Translations under genes and position numbers: made by a program
The notes under the pieces: generated by a model
The model's database searches: none
Told to the model about the DNA's origin: nothing
Seen by the model: the letters and a program-made list of their open reading frames with translations, nothing else
In this document: in pieces, positions 1 through 6,694 of the stretch
Numbering within the stretch: the stretch's first letter is position 1
Layout of the letters: every line of letters starts with the position of its first letter
From: Verrucomicrobiales bacterium
Lineage (GTDB): Bacteria > Verrucomicrobiota > Verrucomicrobiia > Verrucomicrobiales > DEV007
Direction of reading: 5' to 3'
DNA: 6,694 bases
Assembly (NCBI GenBank): GCA_007123695.1
Contig: SLGN01000433.1
Coordinates: forward strand, 1 to 6,694

Positions 1-1
1 G

Positions 2-1981
2 GCGACGGGCGCGTCCGGGGGCGCCACCGCCCCCCCCTCCGCGATCGAGGCCGAGTCGCCCGCGCCGCCCCGGTCCGAGCGAGGGGTCGGCTCCAAGATC
101 GCCGAAGCGCGGAAGGCGGTTTCGTCAGGCGATTGGTTCGCCGCCAAGAGGCTCTTCGAAGCCGTCCTCGACATCGATCCCGAAAACGCCGACGCCCTCG
201 CCTCGCTCCCGCTCATCGAGCGTCGCCTGGCCGAGGCCCGCGGCGTCGTTCGCGTCGATGCCGCCCCCGCCGGCGCCGAGGTGCGGCTCGGGTCGATGCA
301 GGCCCAGACCAGCCCCGCCATCTTCACCGGCGTGCCCTTTGGCGAACACGCGCTCGTCGTCGCGCTGGAGGGCCACGATCCGGTGTCCCGCACCGTCCGG
401 GTCGAGAGCGAAGAGCCGCTCGTCGTCGACGGCATCGAGCTTTCCCGCAGCTCGGGCCGCATCGAGGTCGTGAGCGAGCCCAAGGGCGCCGAGTTCAAGG
501 TCGTCCGGACCCGCGAGAAGGAGTCCACCGAACTCGTCGAGGCGGGGACGACGCCCGCGAAGATCGAGCGGCTCGACCCCGGCGAGTACCAGGTCTACCT
601 CTCCGTGGCGGGCTTCCCCGAGCAGTCGCAGACCGTGCGGGTCGAGCAGAACCGGAACACCTCGGTCTCCGCCGTCTTCGCCAAGGGCGGGCTCAAAATC
701 ACCAGCGATCCCATCGGGGCCGAAGTCTGGATCTCGCCCGCCGACAAGCCCAACGCCCGCGCCCGCAAGGCCGGGACGACCCCGCTCAGCCTCCCGAACC
801 TCTCGGTGGGCCGCCACCGCCTCGAGCTGCGCTTCGAGGAATGGCAGCCGATCCAGCGCACCGTCGAGGTCGTGGCCGGTTCCACCGTCGATCTCGAATT
901 CGCGTGGGACCGCGCCCTCGTCTCGTTCGAAAGCGATCCCCCCGGGGCCGAGGTCCATCTCGGCAAGCGCCGTCTCGGACGGGGGCTCCAGACGACCCCC
1001 TTCCAGCTCGAGATGCCGGTCGGCGAATACGTCCTCCGCGCCCGCCACCCCCGCCTCGGCGATGTCGAGAGCCTCCTCCAAGTCGGCAGCGGGCGCGACG
1101 AGGCGACCCAGCGGGTGGAGTTCCCCTTCGCCTACGGCAGCGTCACCTTGGAGAGCCGTCCCTCCGGCGCCGCCGTCGTCTCGGCGGGCATGCCCCTCGG
1201 GCGCACCCCGCTGACCCTGCCCGAGATGCCGCCCGGCGACCATCGCTTCGAGCTGTCTCTGGAGAACCACCGCGCCACCTCCGTCTCCGGCACGCTCGAG
1301 GCCGGCGGCGCCCTGAACTTCGACGTGACCCTGCCCTACGACCCGGCGCCCGCCGTCACGCGCAACTTCCGCAACGGGCTTGGCCGCGAGATGGTCTGGA
1401 TTCCCGTGCTGCGCGGCTGGGCCGGGGCCCACGAGGTCACCCAGGCCGAATACGAGCGCCTCGGCGGCCAGAACCCGAGCTACTTCAAGGCGCCCGACCA
1501 TCCCGTCGACAGCGTCACCTGGTTCGAGGCGGTGCGCTTCTGCGAAGCCCTCACCGACCACGAGAGGTCGCTCGGCACCCTGCCGGCGGGCTACCGCTAC
1601 CGTCTCCCCACGGACGAGGAGTGGAGCAAGCTCGTAGGGGGGCAGAAGCTCGACGGGGCCGTCTCCAGCCTCTTCGACCGGCAGACTTCCCATGCCCCCG
1701 TCGGCAGCCTCGCCCCCAACGAACTCGGGCTCTACGACGTGCGCGGAAACGTCTGGGAATGGGTCAGCGATTGGTATTCCCAGACCATCGTCGCCCGCGT
1801 CCAGCGCGAGGGCGCGACGCCCCGGCCCGAGTGGGTCGGCACCGACCGAAAAGTCCTCCGGGGCGGCGCGTGGAACCGTTCGTCGCAATACGACCTCTCC
1901 GTCGCCAACCGCATGGCCGCCAGCCCCTCGCAGAAGGACCGCCACGACGTCGGATTCCGTGTCGTGCTGATGCCCGATTGA
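2..1981 (+). CDS. TPR-like/PEGA-repeat protein with C-terminal FGE-like domain (5' partial)
   Basis: The frame is open from the first complete codon in the window, giving 659 visible residues; the true start lies upstream. Residues 1-30 are a Pro/Ala-rich linker. Residues 31-80 look like one TPR-type helical hairpin (ending near FEAVLDIDPENADAL). Five beta-rich PEGA modules follow at about 81-149, 150-226, 227-302, 303-375 and 376-449, marked by the recurring S-x-P-x-GAEV and TP-x-x-L motifs. Residues 463-659 match the FGE-sulfatase fold: EMVWIP, HEVTQAEYERL, NPSYFK, PVDSVTWFEAVRFC, YRLPTDEEW, GLYDVRGNVWEWVSDWY, VLRGGAWN and DVGFRVVL. The cysteines that catalytic FGE carries after the RGG motif are absent, so sulfatase activation is unlikely; a structural or ligand-binding role is inferred. 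In related bacteria such tails often follow a Ser/Thr kinase or a membrane anchor, so the missing N-terminus may be either. A terminator follows the stop codon. Confidence 0.92.
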   Translation, partial: ATGASGGATAPPSAIEAESPAPPRSERGVGSKIAEARKAVSSGDWFAAKRLFEAVLDIDPENADALASLPLIERRLAEARGVVRVDAAPAGAEVRLGSMQAQTSPAIFTGVPFGEHALVVALEGHDPVSRTVRVESEEPLVVDGIELSRSSGRIEVVSEPKGAEFKVVRTREKESTELVEAGTTPAKIERLDPGEYQVYLSVAGFPEQSQTVRVEQNRNTSVSAVFAKGGLKITSDPIGAEVWISPADKPNARARKAGTTPLSLPNLSVGRHRLELRFEEWQPIQRTVEVVAGSTVDLEFAWDRALVSFESDPPGAEVHLGKRRLGRGLQTTPFQLEMPVGEYVLRARHPRLGDVESLLQVGSGRDEATQRVEFPFAYGSVTLESRPSGAAVVSAGMPLGRTPLTLPEMPPGDHRFELSLENHRATSVSGTLEAGGALNFDVTLPYDPAPAVTRNFRNGLGREMVWIPVLRGWAGAHEVTQAEYERLGGQNPSYFKAPDHPVDSVTWFEAVRFCEALTDHERSLGTLPAGYRYRLPTDEEWSKLVGGQKLDGAVSSLFDRQTSHAPVGSLAPNELGLYDVRGNVWEWVSDWYSQTIVARVQREGATPRPEWVGTDRKVLRGGAWNRSSQYDLSVANRMAASPSQKDRHDVGFRVVLMPD

Positions 1982-2031
1982 GCCGTGCCGAACTGACTCG
2001 GCGCGCAGCGTTGCCTTTCGGCCAGCCCGCC

Positions 2032-2082
2032 GCCGGGCCCCGGACGGTCTCCGAAGCAGAGTATGGCCCGGCTTGTTTTTTG
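2032..2082 (+). terminator. Intrinsic terminator after the PEGA/FGE-like gene
   Basis: Two perfectly complementary 8-base GC arms, GCCGGGCC at 2032-2039 and GGCCCGGC at 2065-2072, are followed directly by TTGTTTTTTG (2073-2082). The 25-base loop holds a smaller hairpin, CGGA (2041-2044) with TCCG (2050-2053). A stable stem plus a six-T run in such GC-rich DNA is the classic Rho-independent arrangement. It starts about 50 bases after the upstream stop codon and should end that transcript before the transporter gene. The rather large loop is the only weak point. Confidence 0.8.
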
Positions 2083-2093
2083 TCTGCGCATCG

Positions 2094-2103
2094 CGAAATT
2101 TCG
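2094..2103. promoter_or_regulatory. Short palindrome upstream of the transporter gene, possible operator
   Basis: CGAAATTTCG is a perfect 10-base palindrome with an AT core, 15 bases before the transporter ATG and just downstream of the terminator T-run. It lies in the most AT-rich stretch of the window, where the transporter promoter should be. I cannot find a convincing -35/-10 pair: TTGTTT (2073-2078) and AAATTT (2096-2101) are 17 bases apart, but the second matches the consensus poorly. It could be an operator, part of a promoter, or chance. Confidence 0.22.
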
Positions 2104-2118
2104 GCTACCCTCGGCGCG

Positions 2119-3906
2119 ATGGATGGAGAGAGCCTTAGGCAAATTCTGGTCTTTGCGGTTTTGGCGGGGGTCTTCGTGACCTTCGCCAAGGAGTGGCTCC
2201 CGCCCGACCTCGCCGCGCTTTGCGCTCTCGGCATCCTCATCGCTACGGGAACGCTCGACGAAAGGGACGTCCTCGCGGTCTTCTCCAACAGCGCTCCCGT
2301 CACCATCGGTGCGATGTTCGTCCTCAGCGCCGCGCTCGTCCGGACCGGCACCATCGAGCAGATCGCGCGCGTCTTCTCCCGTGCCGCGGGCGCCAGCGAA
2401 GGCAAGGCCCTGCTCCTGCTCGCCCTGATCGTGGTGCCCCTCTCGGCCTTCCTCAACAACACGCCCATCGTCGTCGTCTTTCTGCCCGTGCTCCTCGGCT
2501 ACGCCCGTTCCTCCGGCCTCAAGGCATCGCGGCTGCTCATCCCCCTGTCCTTCTTCTCGATTCTCGGGGGCACCTGCACCGCGATCGGGACCTCGACCAA
2601 CATCCTCGTTTCGGGGGTGGCCGAGCAGCAGGGGCTCGCGCCTTTCTCCATCTTCGAAATCTCCAAGATGGGCGCGATCTACGCCGTGGTCGGCGGCGGT
2701 TACCTCCTCTTCGTCGGCCGCCGTCTGCTCCCGACGCGCGAAACCCTCTCCTCCCTGCTCTCGACCGAGGACACGCGCAGCTTCTACACCCACGCCGTGG
2801 TCGTCGAAAATTCGCCCCTCGTCGGCCGGCCCGTCGCCGAGACCCCCCTCGGACGCAGCCGCAGCATCCGCATTTTCGAAGTCCTGCGCGACGCCCGCCG
2901 CATCGAGGACACGCCGATCGACGAACTTGTCCTCAAGGCCGGCGACCTGCTCGTGCTGTCGGCGCCGTCGCGCGGCATCGCCGCGATCCAGCAGATGAAC
3001 GGCCTCGACTTCGGTTCCGAAAGCCATTCCGAAAGTCCCGGCAAGACAGCGTCGCTCAAGCTCGTCGAGGCCATCGTGGGTCCCCAGTCGGACTTCATCG
3101 GCAGGACCATCCGCGAGATCGGTTTCCGCCGCCGTTACGGAGTCCGCGCCGCCGCAGTGCACCGCCGCGGCGTCAACCTCACCGAAAACTACCTCGACGT
3201 GCCCTTGAGCTTCGGCGACACCGTCATCTTCGAAGGGCCCGAGCCGAACCTTGTCAAGATGCAGGGGGAGGGCGACTTCCTCAGCCTCAGCGAGGCCCGC
3301 GACAGGCCCTTCCGCCGGGAGAAGGCGCCCCTCGCCATCGGCGCCATCGTTGCGGTCGTGGCGCTCTCGGCCCTCGGGGCGATGCCGATCTCCCTCGCCG
3401 CCCTTGCCGCCGCCGCCTTCGTCGCCCTGACCCGCTGCCTCGATCCCCGGGAGATCTACCAGTCGGTGGAATGGAGCCTGCTCTTTCTCATCTTCGGCAT
3501 GCTCGGGCTGGGCCGGGCCATGGAGACCACCGGCGCCGCCGCGCTCGTCGCCGAAGCCGTCGCCGCATGGCTCCAGCCCCACGGCCCGCTCCTCGTCCTC
3601 GCCGCCGTCTACCTGCTCGCGTCTGTCCTCACCGAGATCGTGACCAACAACGCCGTCGCCATTCTCCTAACCCCCATCGTCGTCGGCATCGCCGCCGGCC
3701 TCGGCGTCGAAGCCCGCCCCTTCGTGGTCGCGGTGATGTTCGGCGCCAGCGCCAGCTTCATGACCCCTATCGGCTACCAGACCAACACCTACGTCTTCGG
3801 CGCCGGCGGCTACCGCTTCGCCGACTTCCCCAAGGTCGGGGTGCCGCTCAATCTGCTGCTCTGGATCGTCGCCATCATCTTCATCCCGCTCTTCTGGCCC
3901 TTTTGA
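2119..3906 (+). CDS. SLC13/ArsB-superfamily permease with two RCK_C domains
   Basis: A complete 595-residue inner-membrane transporter, close to the usual length for SLC13 permeases that carry TrkA-C domains. Residues 8-210 are hydrophobic helices and re-entrant hairpins. They include FLNNTP (111-116), which resembles the SNT/NNT-type hairpin motif, and GGTCTAIGTSTN (150-161), a hallmark of this group. Residues about 221-295 and 312-392 are two RCK_C/TrkA-C-like soluble domains, each with a VGR/IGR-type turn and a final GD-x-LVL or GD-x-VIF strand. The second membrane half (403-595) repeats the transport motifs as TEIVTNNA (505-512) and MTPIGYQTN (548-556). By family it probably carries an anion such as a dicarboxylate or sulfate, likely driven by sodium or protons; the sequence does not settle the substrate. 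The start is the first ATG before the first helix; no Shine-Dalgarno sequence precedes it. The frame stays open far upstream, but that stretch overlaps gene 1 and does not look like real protein. Confidence 0.93.
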   Translation: MDGESLRQILVFAVLAGVFVTFAKEWLPPDLAALCALGILIATGTLDERDVLAVFSNSAPVTIGAMFVLSAALVRTGTIEQIARVFSRAAGASEGKALLLLALIVVPLSAFLNNTPIVVVFLPVLLGYARSSGLKASRLLIPLSFFSILGGTCTAIGTSTNILVSGVAEQQGLAPFSIFEISKMGAIYAVVGGGYLLFVGRRLLPTRETLSSLLSTEDTRSFYTHAVVVENSPLVGRPVAETPLGRSRSIRIFEVLRDARRIEDTPIDELVLKAGDLLVLSAPSRGIAAIQQMNGLDFGSESHSESPGKTASLKLVEAIVGPQSDFIGRTIREIGFRRRYGVRAAAVHRRGVNLTENYLDVPLSFGDTVIFEGPEPNLVKMQGEGDFLSLSEARDRPFRREKAPLAIGAIVAVVALSALGAMPISLAALAAAAFVALTRCLDPREIYQSVEWSLLFLIFGMLGLGRAMETTGAAALVAEAVAAWLQPHGPLLVLAAVYLLASVLTEIVTNNAVAILLTPIVVGIAAGLGVEARPFVVAVMFGASASFMTPIGYQTNTYVFGAGGYRFADFPKVGVPLNLLLWIVAIIFIPLFWPF

Positions 3907-3937
3907 CGGTCGACGGGCGATGGTCGCCGCCGCTTTT

Positions 3938-3954
3938 GGAGATCGCGGAGATCG
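3938..3954. repeat. 9-base tandem direct repeat in the transporter-dehydrogenase gap
   Basis: GGAGATCG occurs at 3938-3945 and again at 3947-3954, giving a 9-base period with one intervening C. It lies between the transporter stop codon and the third gene. A short direct repeat could be a regulator binding site, but a chance match is also reasonable. Confidence 0.4.
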
Positions 3955-3978
3955 GCGCTGGACGAGGGAGCGCTTTTT
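3954..3978 (+). terminator. Weak candidate hairpin terminator after the transporter gene
   Basis: GCGCT (3955-3959) pairs with AGCGC (3969-3973) across a nine-base loop, with one possible added G-U pair, and TTTTT (3974-3978) follows at once. The stem is short, so termination would be partial at best. The 3' arm overlaps the possible ribosome binding site of the next gene, so the hairpin could instead reduce translation initiation. It may also be fortuitous. Confidence 0.3.
3964..3970 (+). promoter_or_regulatory. Possible ribosome binding site for the PVC-type dehydrogenase gene
   Basis: GAGGGAG is the only purine-rich Shine-Dalgarno-like tract in front of the third gene. It ends 24 bases before the ATG at 3995, which is too far for normal use, but only 6 bases before an in-frame TTG at 3977. 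If it is functional, the TTG start is favoured and adds six residues (MAKIPP) before the signal peptide. Confidence 0.3.
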
Positions 3979-3994
3979 GGCGAAAATCCCCCCC

Positions 3995-6694
3995 ATGCAG
4001 AGCTTTCTCCGCCGTTTCGCCCTTCCTTCGCCCCGACTTGCCGCGTTCCTCGGCGTCCTCGCCTGCCTTTTCCCTGCCGACCGCGCCCCGGCCCAGACAG
4101 CCGCCGCCCCCCATGCCTGGGTCGCCGCCGAGCCCCGGTCCGTCTGGATCTGGCGGGCCGACGTCCTCAACGACGACTGGATTTTTCTGCGCCACTCCTT
4201 CGACATTTCCGGCGAGGTGAAATCGGCGCGGCTCTACGCCACCTGCGACAACGAGGTCGAGCTCTGGATCAACGAAAAACGCGTCGGCCGGGCGCCCGAC
4301 TGGGGCCAGCCGATCCTGCAGAGCGACGCCGCCTCCTTTCTCGCGCCGGGCCGCAACCAGATCGCCGCTAAGGCGCGCAACCGGGGCGGCATCGCCGCCT
4401 TCGTCCTCAAGCTCGAATACGAGACCGCCGACGGAGCGCAGCACCACGTCCTCAGCGCCCCCGGGTGGAAGATGGCGCTGGAAGAAGCTGAAGGATGGCG
4501 CGGTGCGGATTTCGACGACTCGGCATGGACCGGCCCGCTCAAGCCTCTCGGCGAGTTCGGAACGAAGCCCTGGGGGCTCGCCGGACTCGGGGCGGGCGGC
4601 GGCGGGGCCGGATCGGCGCCCCTTGATCCCGCCGAGATCACCGTGCCCGCGGGCTTCCGCGTCGAGCTTCTCTACACCGTGCCGAAAGCCGAGCAGGGCT
4701 CGTGGGTTTCCCTCGCCAAGGACGACCAGGGCAGGCTGCTCGCCAGCGACCAGGGCGACAAGGGCCTCTACCGCATCGACATGGGAGGCGGGGATTCCGT
4801 CTCCGTCGAGAAGATGCCTGTCGATCTTTCCGGCGCGCAGGGTCTCGTCTGGGCCTTCGACGCTCTCTGGTTCCACAAGAGCGGGGCCGGGCTCCACCGC
4901 GTCACCGACAGCGACGGCGACGGCAGGCTCGATGCCTTCGAGCGCATCCCCAGCGCCGTCGGCGGCGGAGAACATGGCAACCACGCCGTGATCCTCGCCG
5001 AGGACGGAGAGAGCCTCTACGTCAACTCCGGCAACCACACCAACCTGCCGCCCGACGAAGTGCTTGTTGGCTCGCGGGTGCCGACCTGGAACGAAGACCT
5101 GCTGCTGCCCCGCATGTGGGACGCCCGCGGCCATGCCCGCGGCAGGCTCGCCCCCGGCGGGTGGGTGACCCGCTTCGATCCCGAGACGCGCGCGCAGGAG
5201 CTCCACTGCATCGGCTTCCGCAACCAATACGACATCGCCCTGAACCGCCACGGCGACCTCTTCACCTTCGACGCCGACATGGAGTGGGACATGGGCATGC
5301 CCTGGTACCGCCCCACCCGCATCAACCACGTCGTCAGCGGCGGCGACTACGGCTGGCGTAGCGGATCCGGGAAATGGCCGAGCCACTACGAGGACAGCCT
5401 GCCACCCGTCGTCGAAATCGGACCCGGATCGCCCACCGGCGTCGTCTTCGGCACCGGTGCGCCGTTTCCCCGCAAATACCGCGAGGCCCTCTTCGCCCTC
5501 GACTGGACTTTCGGCACCATCCACGCCATCCACCTCGAAGCCCGCGGGGCAGGCTATGCCGGCGTGGCCGAGCCCTTCCTCTACGGCGCGCCCCTGCCGC
5601 TCACCGACGCCGTCGTCGGCGACGACGGGGCCCTCTACTTCACCATCGGCGGACGCGGCGCCCAGAGCGCCCTCTACCGGGTGAGCTACACGGAGCCGAT
5701 CGCCGCCGAGGAGACCGTCGCCGAGCCGACCGAAATCGTCGCGGCCCGCGCCCTGCGCCGCGAGCTGGAGGCCTTCCATGGCAGCGAGCATCCCGACGCC
5801 CTCGAAACGGCGTGGCCGCATCTCGCCAGCCCCGACCGGTTTCTCCGCCACGCCGCCCGCATCGCCGTCGAGTCCCAGCCCGTCTCCCTCTGGGCCGCCC
5901 GGGTCCTCGGCGCCGACAATCCGCAGACCCGCATCACCGGGGCGGTCGCCCTCGCCCGGCACGGCGATCCCGCCGAGCACGGAGCCCCCCTCGCCGAGGC
6001 GCTCCTCTCCATGGAGCCCGGCGACCTCGACGAAGGCCAGTTTCTCGGTTGGCTCCGCGCCTGGCAGCTCGCCTTCATCCGGCTCGGCAAACCCGACGGC
6101 GAACTCCGCGAACGCGTCGCCGCAAGACTCGAGGAGCTGCTGCCCCGCGGCTCGTCCGAGGCCGACGTCGAGCTTCTCAACCTGCTCGTCTCCCTCGAGA
6201 CGCCCTCCGCCATCGAAAAGGGCCTCGCCCTGATCGAAGGCGCCGGGCCGCCCGAGATCCCCGACTGGGCCGCCCTCATCGCACGCAACGAGCGCTACGG
6301 CCGCACCATCGGCGCGATGCTGGCCGACTATCCGCCTGTCGCGGGCATCGCCTACGCCTTCGCCCTGCGCAACCAGAAGTCGGGCTGGACGCTGCCCCAG
6401 CGCCGCCGCTACTTCACCTTTCTCAACTCCGCCGCCCGCCACCCCGGCGGCGCCAGCTACGCGGGTTTCCTCGCCAACATCCGCGACGAGGCCCTCGCCC
6501 ACGCCCCCAACGAGCATCTCGCCGCCCTCGCCGAACTCACCGGCGTCAGCTACCAGGCCGTGCCCGACTTCGAGATCGCCCCGCCCGAGGGACCGGGGCG
6601 GGAATGGACCGTCGCGGCCGCCTTGCCCCACGCCGCGCCCCAGCGCCTGCGGGACGCCAGCTTCGAAAGCGGCCGCAGCCTCTTCCATGCCACC
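3995..6694 (+). CDS. PVC-type heme-binding dehydrogenase-like protein, secreted (3' partial)
   Basis: 900 residues are visible and the frame runs off the window end without a stop. Residues 1-33 form a signal peptide: arginines at 6, 7 and 14, hydrophobic core LAAFLGVLACLF (15-26), probable cleavage after APA (31-33). Residues about 50-193 resemble a galactose-binding-type jelly roll (VELWINEKRVG; FDDSAW). Residues 215-565 form a six-bladed-propeller-like domain of the membrane-bound dehydrogenase type, with GFRNQYDIALN (407-417), DMEWDMGMPWYRP, SGGDYGWRSG, GPGSPTGVVFGTG and DWTFGT (503-508). Inside it, residues 305-316 fit an EF-hand loop. A helical HEAT-like region follows (about 575-870), with LRHAARIAVE and the family-typical GW (797-798) and GG (818-819). 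The last residues, FESGRSLFHAT (890-900), look like the helix before a CxxCH heme site, which would fall just past the window. A periplasmic or surface sugar/alcohol oxidation role is inferred from the family; the substrate is unknown. ATG 3995 was chosen; TTG 3977 is the alternative. Confidence 0.92.
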   Translation, partial: MQSFLRRFALPSPRLAAFLGVLACLFPADRAPAQTAAAPHAWVAAEPRSVWIWRADVLNDDWIFLRHSFDISGEVKSARLYATCDNEVELWINEKRVGRAPDWGQPILQSDAASFLAPGRNQIAAKARNRGGIAAFVLKLEYETADGAQHHVLSAPGWKMALEEAEGWRGADFDDSAWTGPLKPLGEFGTKPWGLAGLGAGGGGAGSAPLDPAEITVPAGFRVELLYTVPKAEQGSWVSLAKDDQGRLLASDQGDKGLYRIDMGGGDSVSVEKMPVDLSGAQGLVWAFDALWFHKSGAGLHRVTDSDGDGRLDAFERIPSAVGGGEHGNHAVILAEDGESLYVNSGNHTNLPPDEVLVGSRVPTWNEDLLLPRMWDARGHARGRLAPGGWVTRFDPETRAQELHCIGFRNQYDIALNRHGDLFTFDADMEWDMGMPWYRPTRINHVVSGGDYGWRSGSGKWPSHYEDSLPPVVEIGPGSPTGVVFGTGAPFPRKYREALFALDWTFGTIHAIHLEARGAGYAGVAEPFLYGAPLPLTDAVVGDDGALYFTIGGRGAQSALYRVSYTEPIAAEETVAEPTEIVAARALRRELEAFHGSEHPDALETAWPHLASPDRFLRHAARIAVESQPVSLWAARVLGADNPQTRITGAVALARHGDPAEHGAPLAEALLSMEPGDLDEGQFLGWLRAWQLAFIRLGKPDGELRERVAARLEELLPRGSSEADVELLNLLVSLETPSAIEKGLALIEGAGPPEIPDWAALIARNERYGRTIGAMLADYPPVAGIAYAFALRNQKSGWTLPQRRRYFTFLNSAARHPGGASYAGFLANIRDEALAHAPNEHLAALAELTGVSYQAVPDFEIAPPEGPGREWTVAAALPHAAPQRLRDASFESGRSLFHAT

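Noticed and set aside
30..37. Run of eight C residues near the window start, possible frameshift site
   Set aside because: The frame is open on both sides of it and only about 29 bases precede it, so there is no evidence of a shift within the window.
125..1945. 606-codon open frame on the minus strand opposite the PEGA/FGE-like gene
   Set aside because: It is the mirror of a GC-rich gene whose codons mostly end in C or G, which removes stop codons from the opposite strand. Its translation is low-complexity Gly/Ala/Asp/Glu-rich with no recognisable motif, while the plus strand has clear domains.
133..2118. Upstream extension of the transporter reading frame to position 133
   Set aside because: The extension translates to an Arg/Pro-rich sequence out of frame with gene 1 and runs through the terminator; the transporter begins naturally with its first membrane helix after 2119.
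1732..3582. 616-codon minus-strand open frame spanning gene 1, the gap and the transporter
   Set aside because: It crosses a strong terminator and two real genes and has an acidic, glycine-rich composition typical of an antisense shadow.
3916..3937. GGCGA-TGG-TCGCC hairpin just after the transporter stop codon
   Set aside because: The stem is only 5 base pairs and the four-T run starts 5 bases beyond it, so it is a poor terminator; the hairpin at 3954-3978 is slightly better.
4055..4066. Possible lipobox VLAC (residues 21-24) in the dehydrogenase signal peptide
   Set aside because: Leucine just before the final alanine fits the lipobox poorly, and a good APA cleavage site follows at residues 31-33. 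A lipoprotein is not excluded.
2193..4220. 675-codon plus-strand open frame overlapping the transporter
   Set aside because: Its product is extremely Arg/Pro-rich with no motif; it is the +1-type shadow of the transporter's codons.
3881..6688. 935-codon minus-strand open frame opposite the dehydrogenase gene
   Set aside because: It is very long, but its composition follows from the opposite codon bias; the plus frame carries a signal peptide and many family-specific motifs.
1..6694. Search for tRNA or rRNA genes, CRISPR arrays, insertion sequences and defence or phage genes
   Set aside because: I saw no repeat arrays, transposase motifs, terminal inverted repeats or RNA gene signatures; composition is uniform across the three genes, with no sign of recent transfer.

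Overview
The window is GC-rich bacterial DNA with three protein genes, all on the plus strand and separated by short gaps. The most informative gene is the third. It encodes a secreted multidomain protein of the PVC-type heme-binding / membrane-bound dehydrogenase family, which is greatly expanded in Planctomycetota and Verrucomicrobiota. The first gene combines PEGA modules with a shortened formylglycine-generating-enzyme-like (FGE-like) fold, a pairing also familiar from that superphylum. A verrucomicrobial source is the best guess; this rests on protein families and composition only, and no rRNA or other marker is present.

Layout. Positions 2-1981 hold the 3' part of a gene whose start lies before the window: a proline/alanine-rich linker, one TPR-like helical hairpin, five PEGA repeats and a C-terminal FGE-like domain without the catalytic cysteines. 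A clear intrinsic terminator follows at 2032-2082. Positions 2119-3906 hold a complete SLC13/ArsB-type membrane transporter with two RCK_C domains in its central loop. An 88-base gap (3907-3994) holds a weak hairpin, a 9-base tandem repeat and a purine-rich possible ribosome binding site. Positions 3995-6694 hold the 5' part of the PVC-type dehydrogenase gene: signal peptide, jelly-roll-like domain, six-bladed propeller-like domain with an EF-hand-like loop, and a helical repeat region. The window ends at what looks like the first helix of the C-terminal cytochrome c domain.

The genes do not obviously form one pathway. The strong terminator separates gene 1 from gene 2. Genes 2 and 3 are closer, but a weak hairpin between them leaves co-transcription uncertain. 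I see no mobile element, CRISPR array, tRNA, rRNA or defence island, and no convincing undescribed system. The points most worth a second look are the cysteine-free FGE-like domain on a PEGA stalk, the domain string of the third gene, the crowded regulatory gap before the transporter, and the start-codon ambiguity of the third gene.
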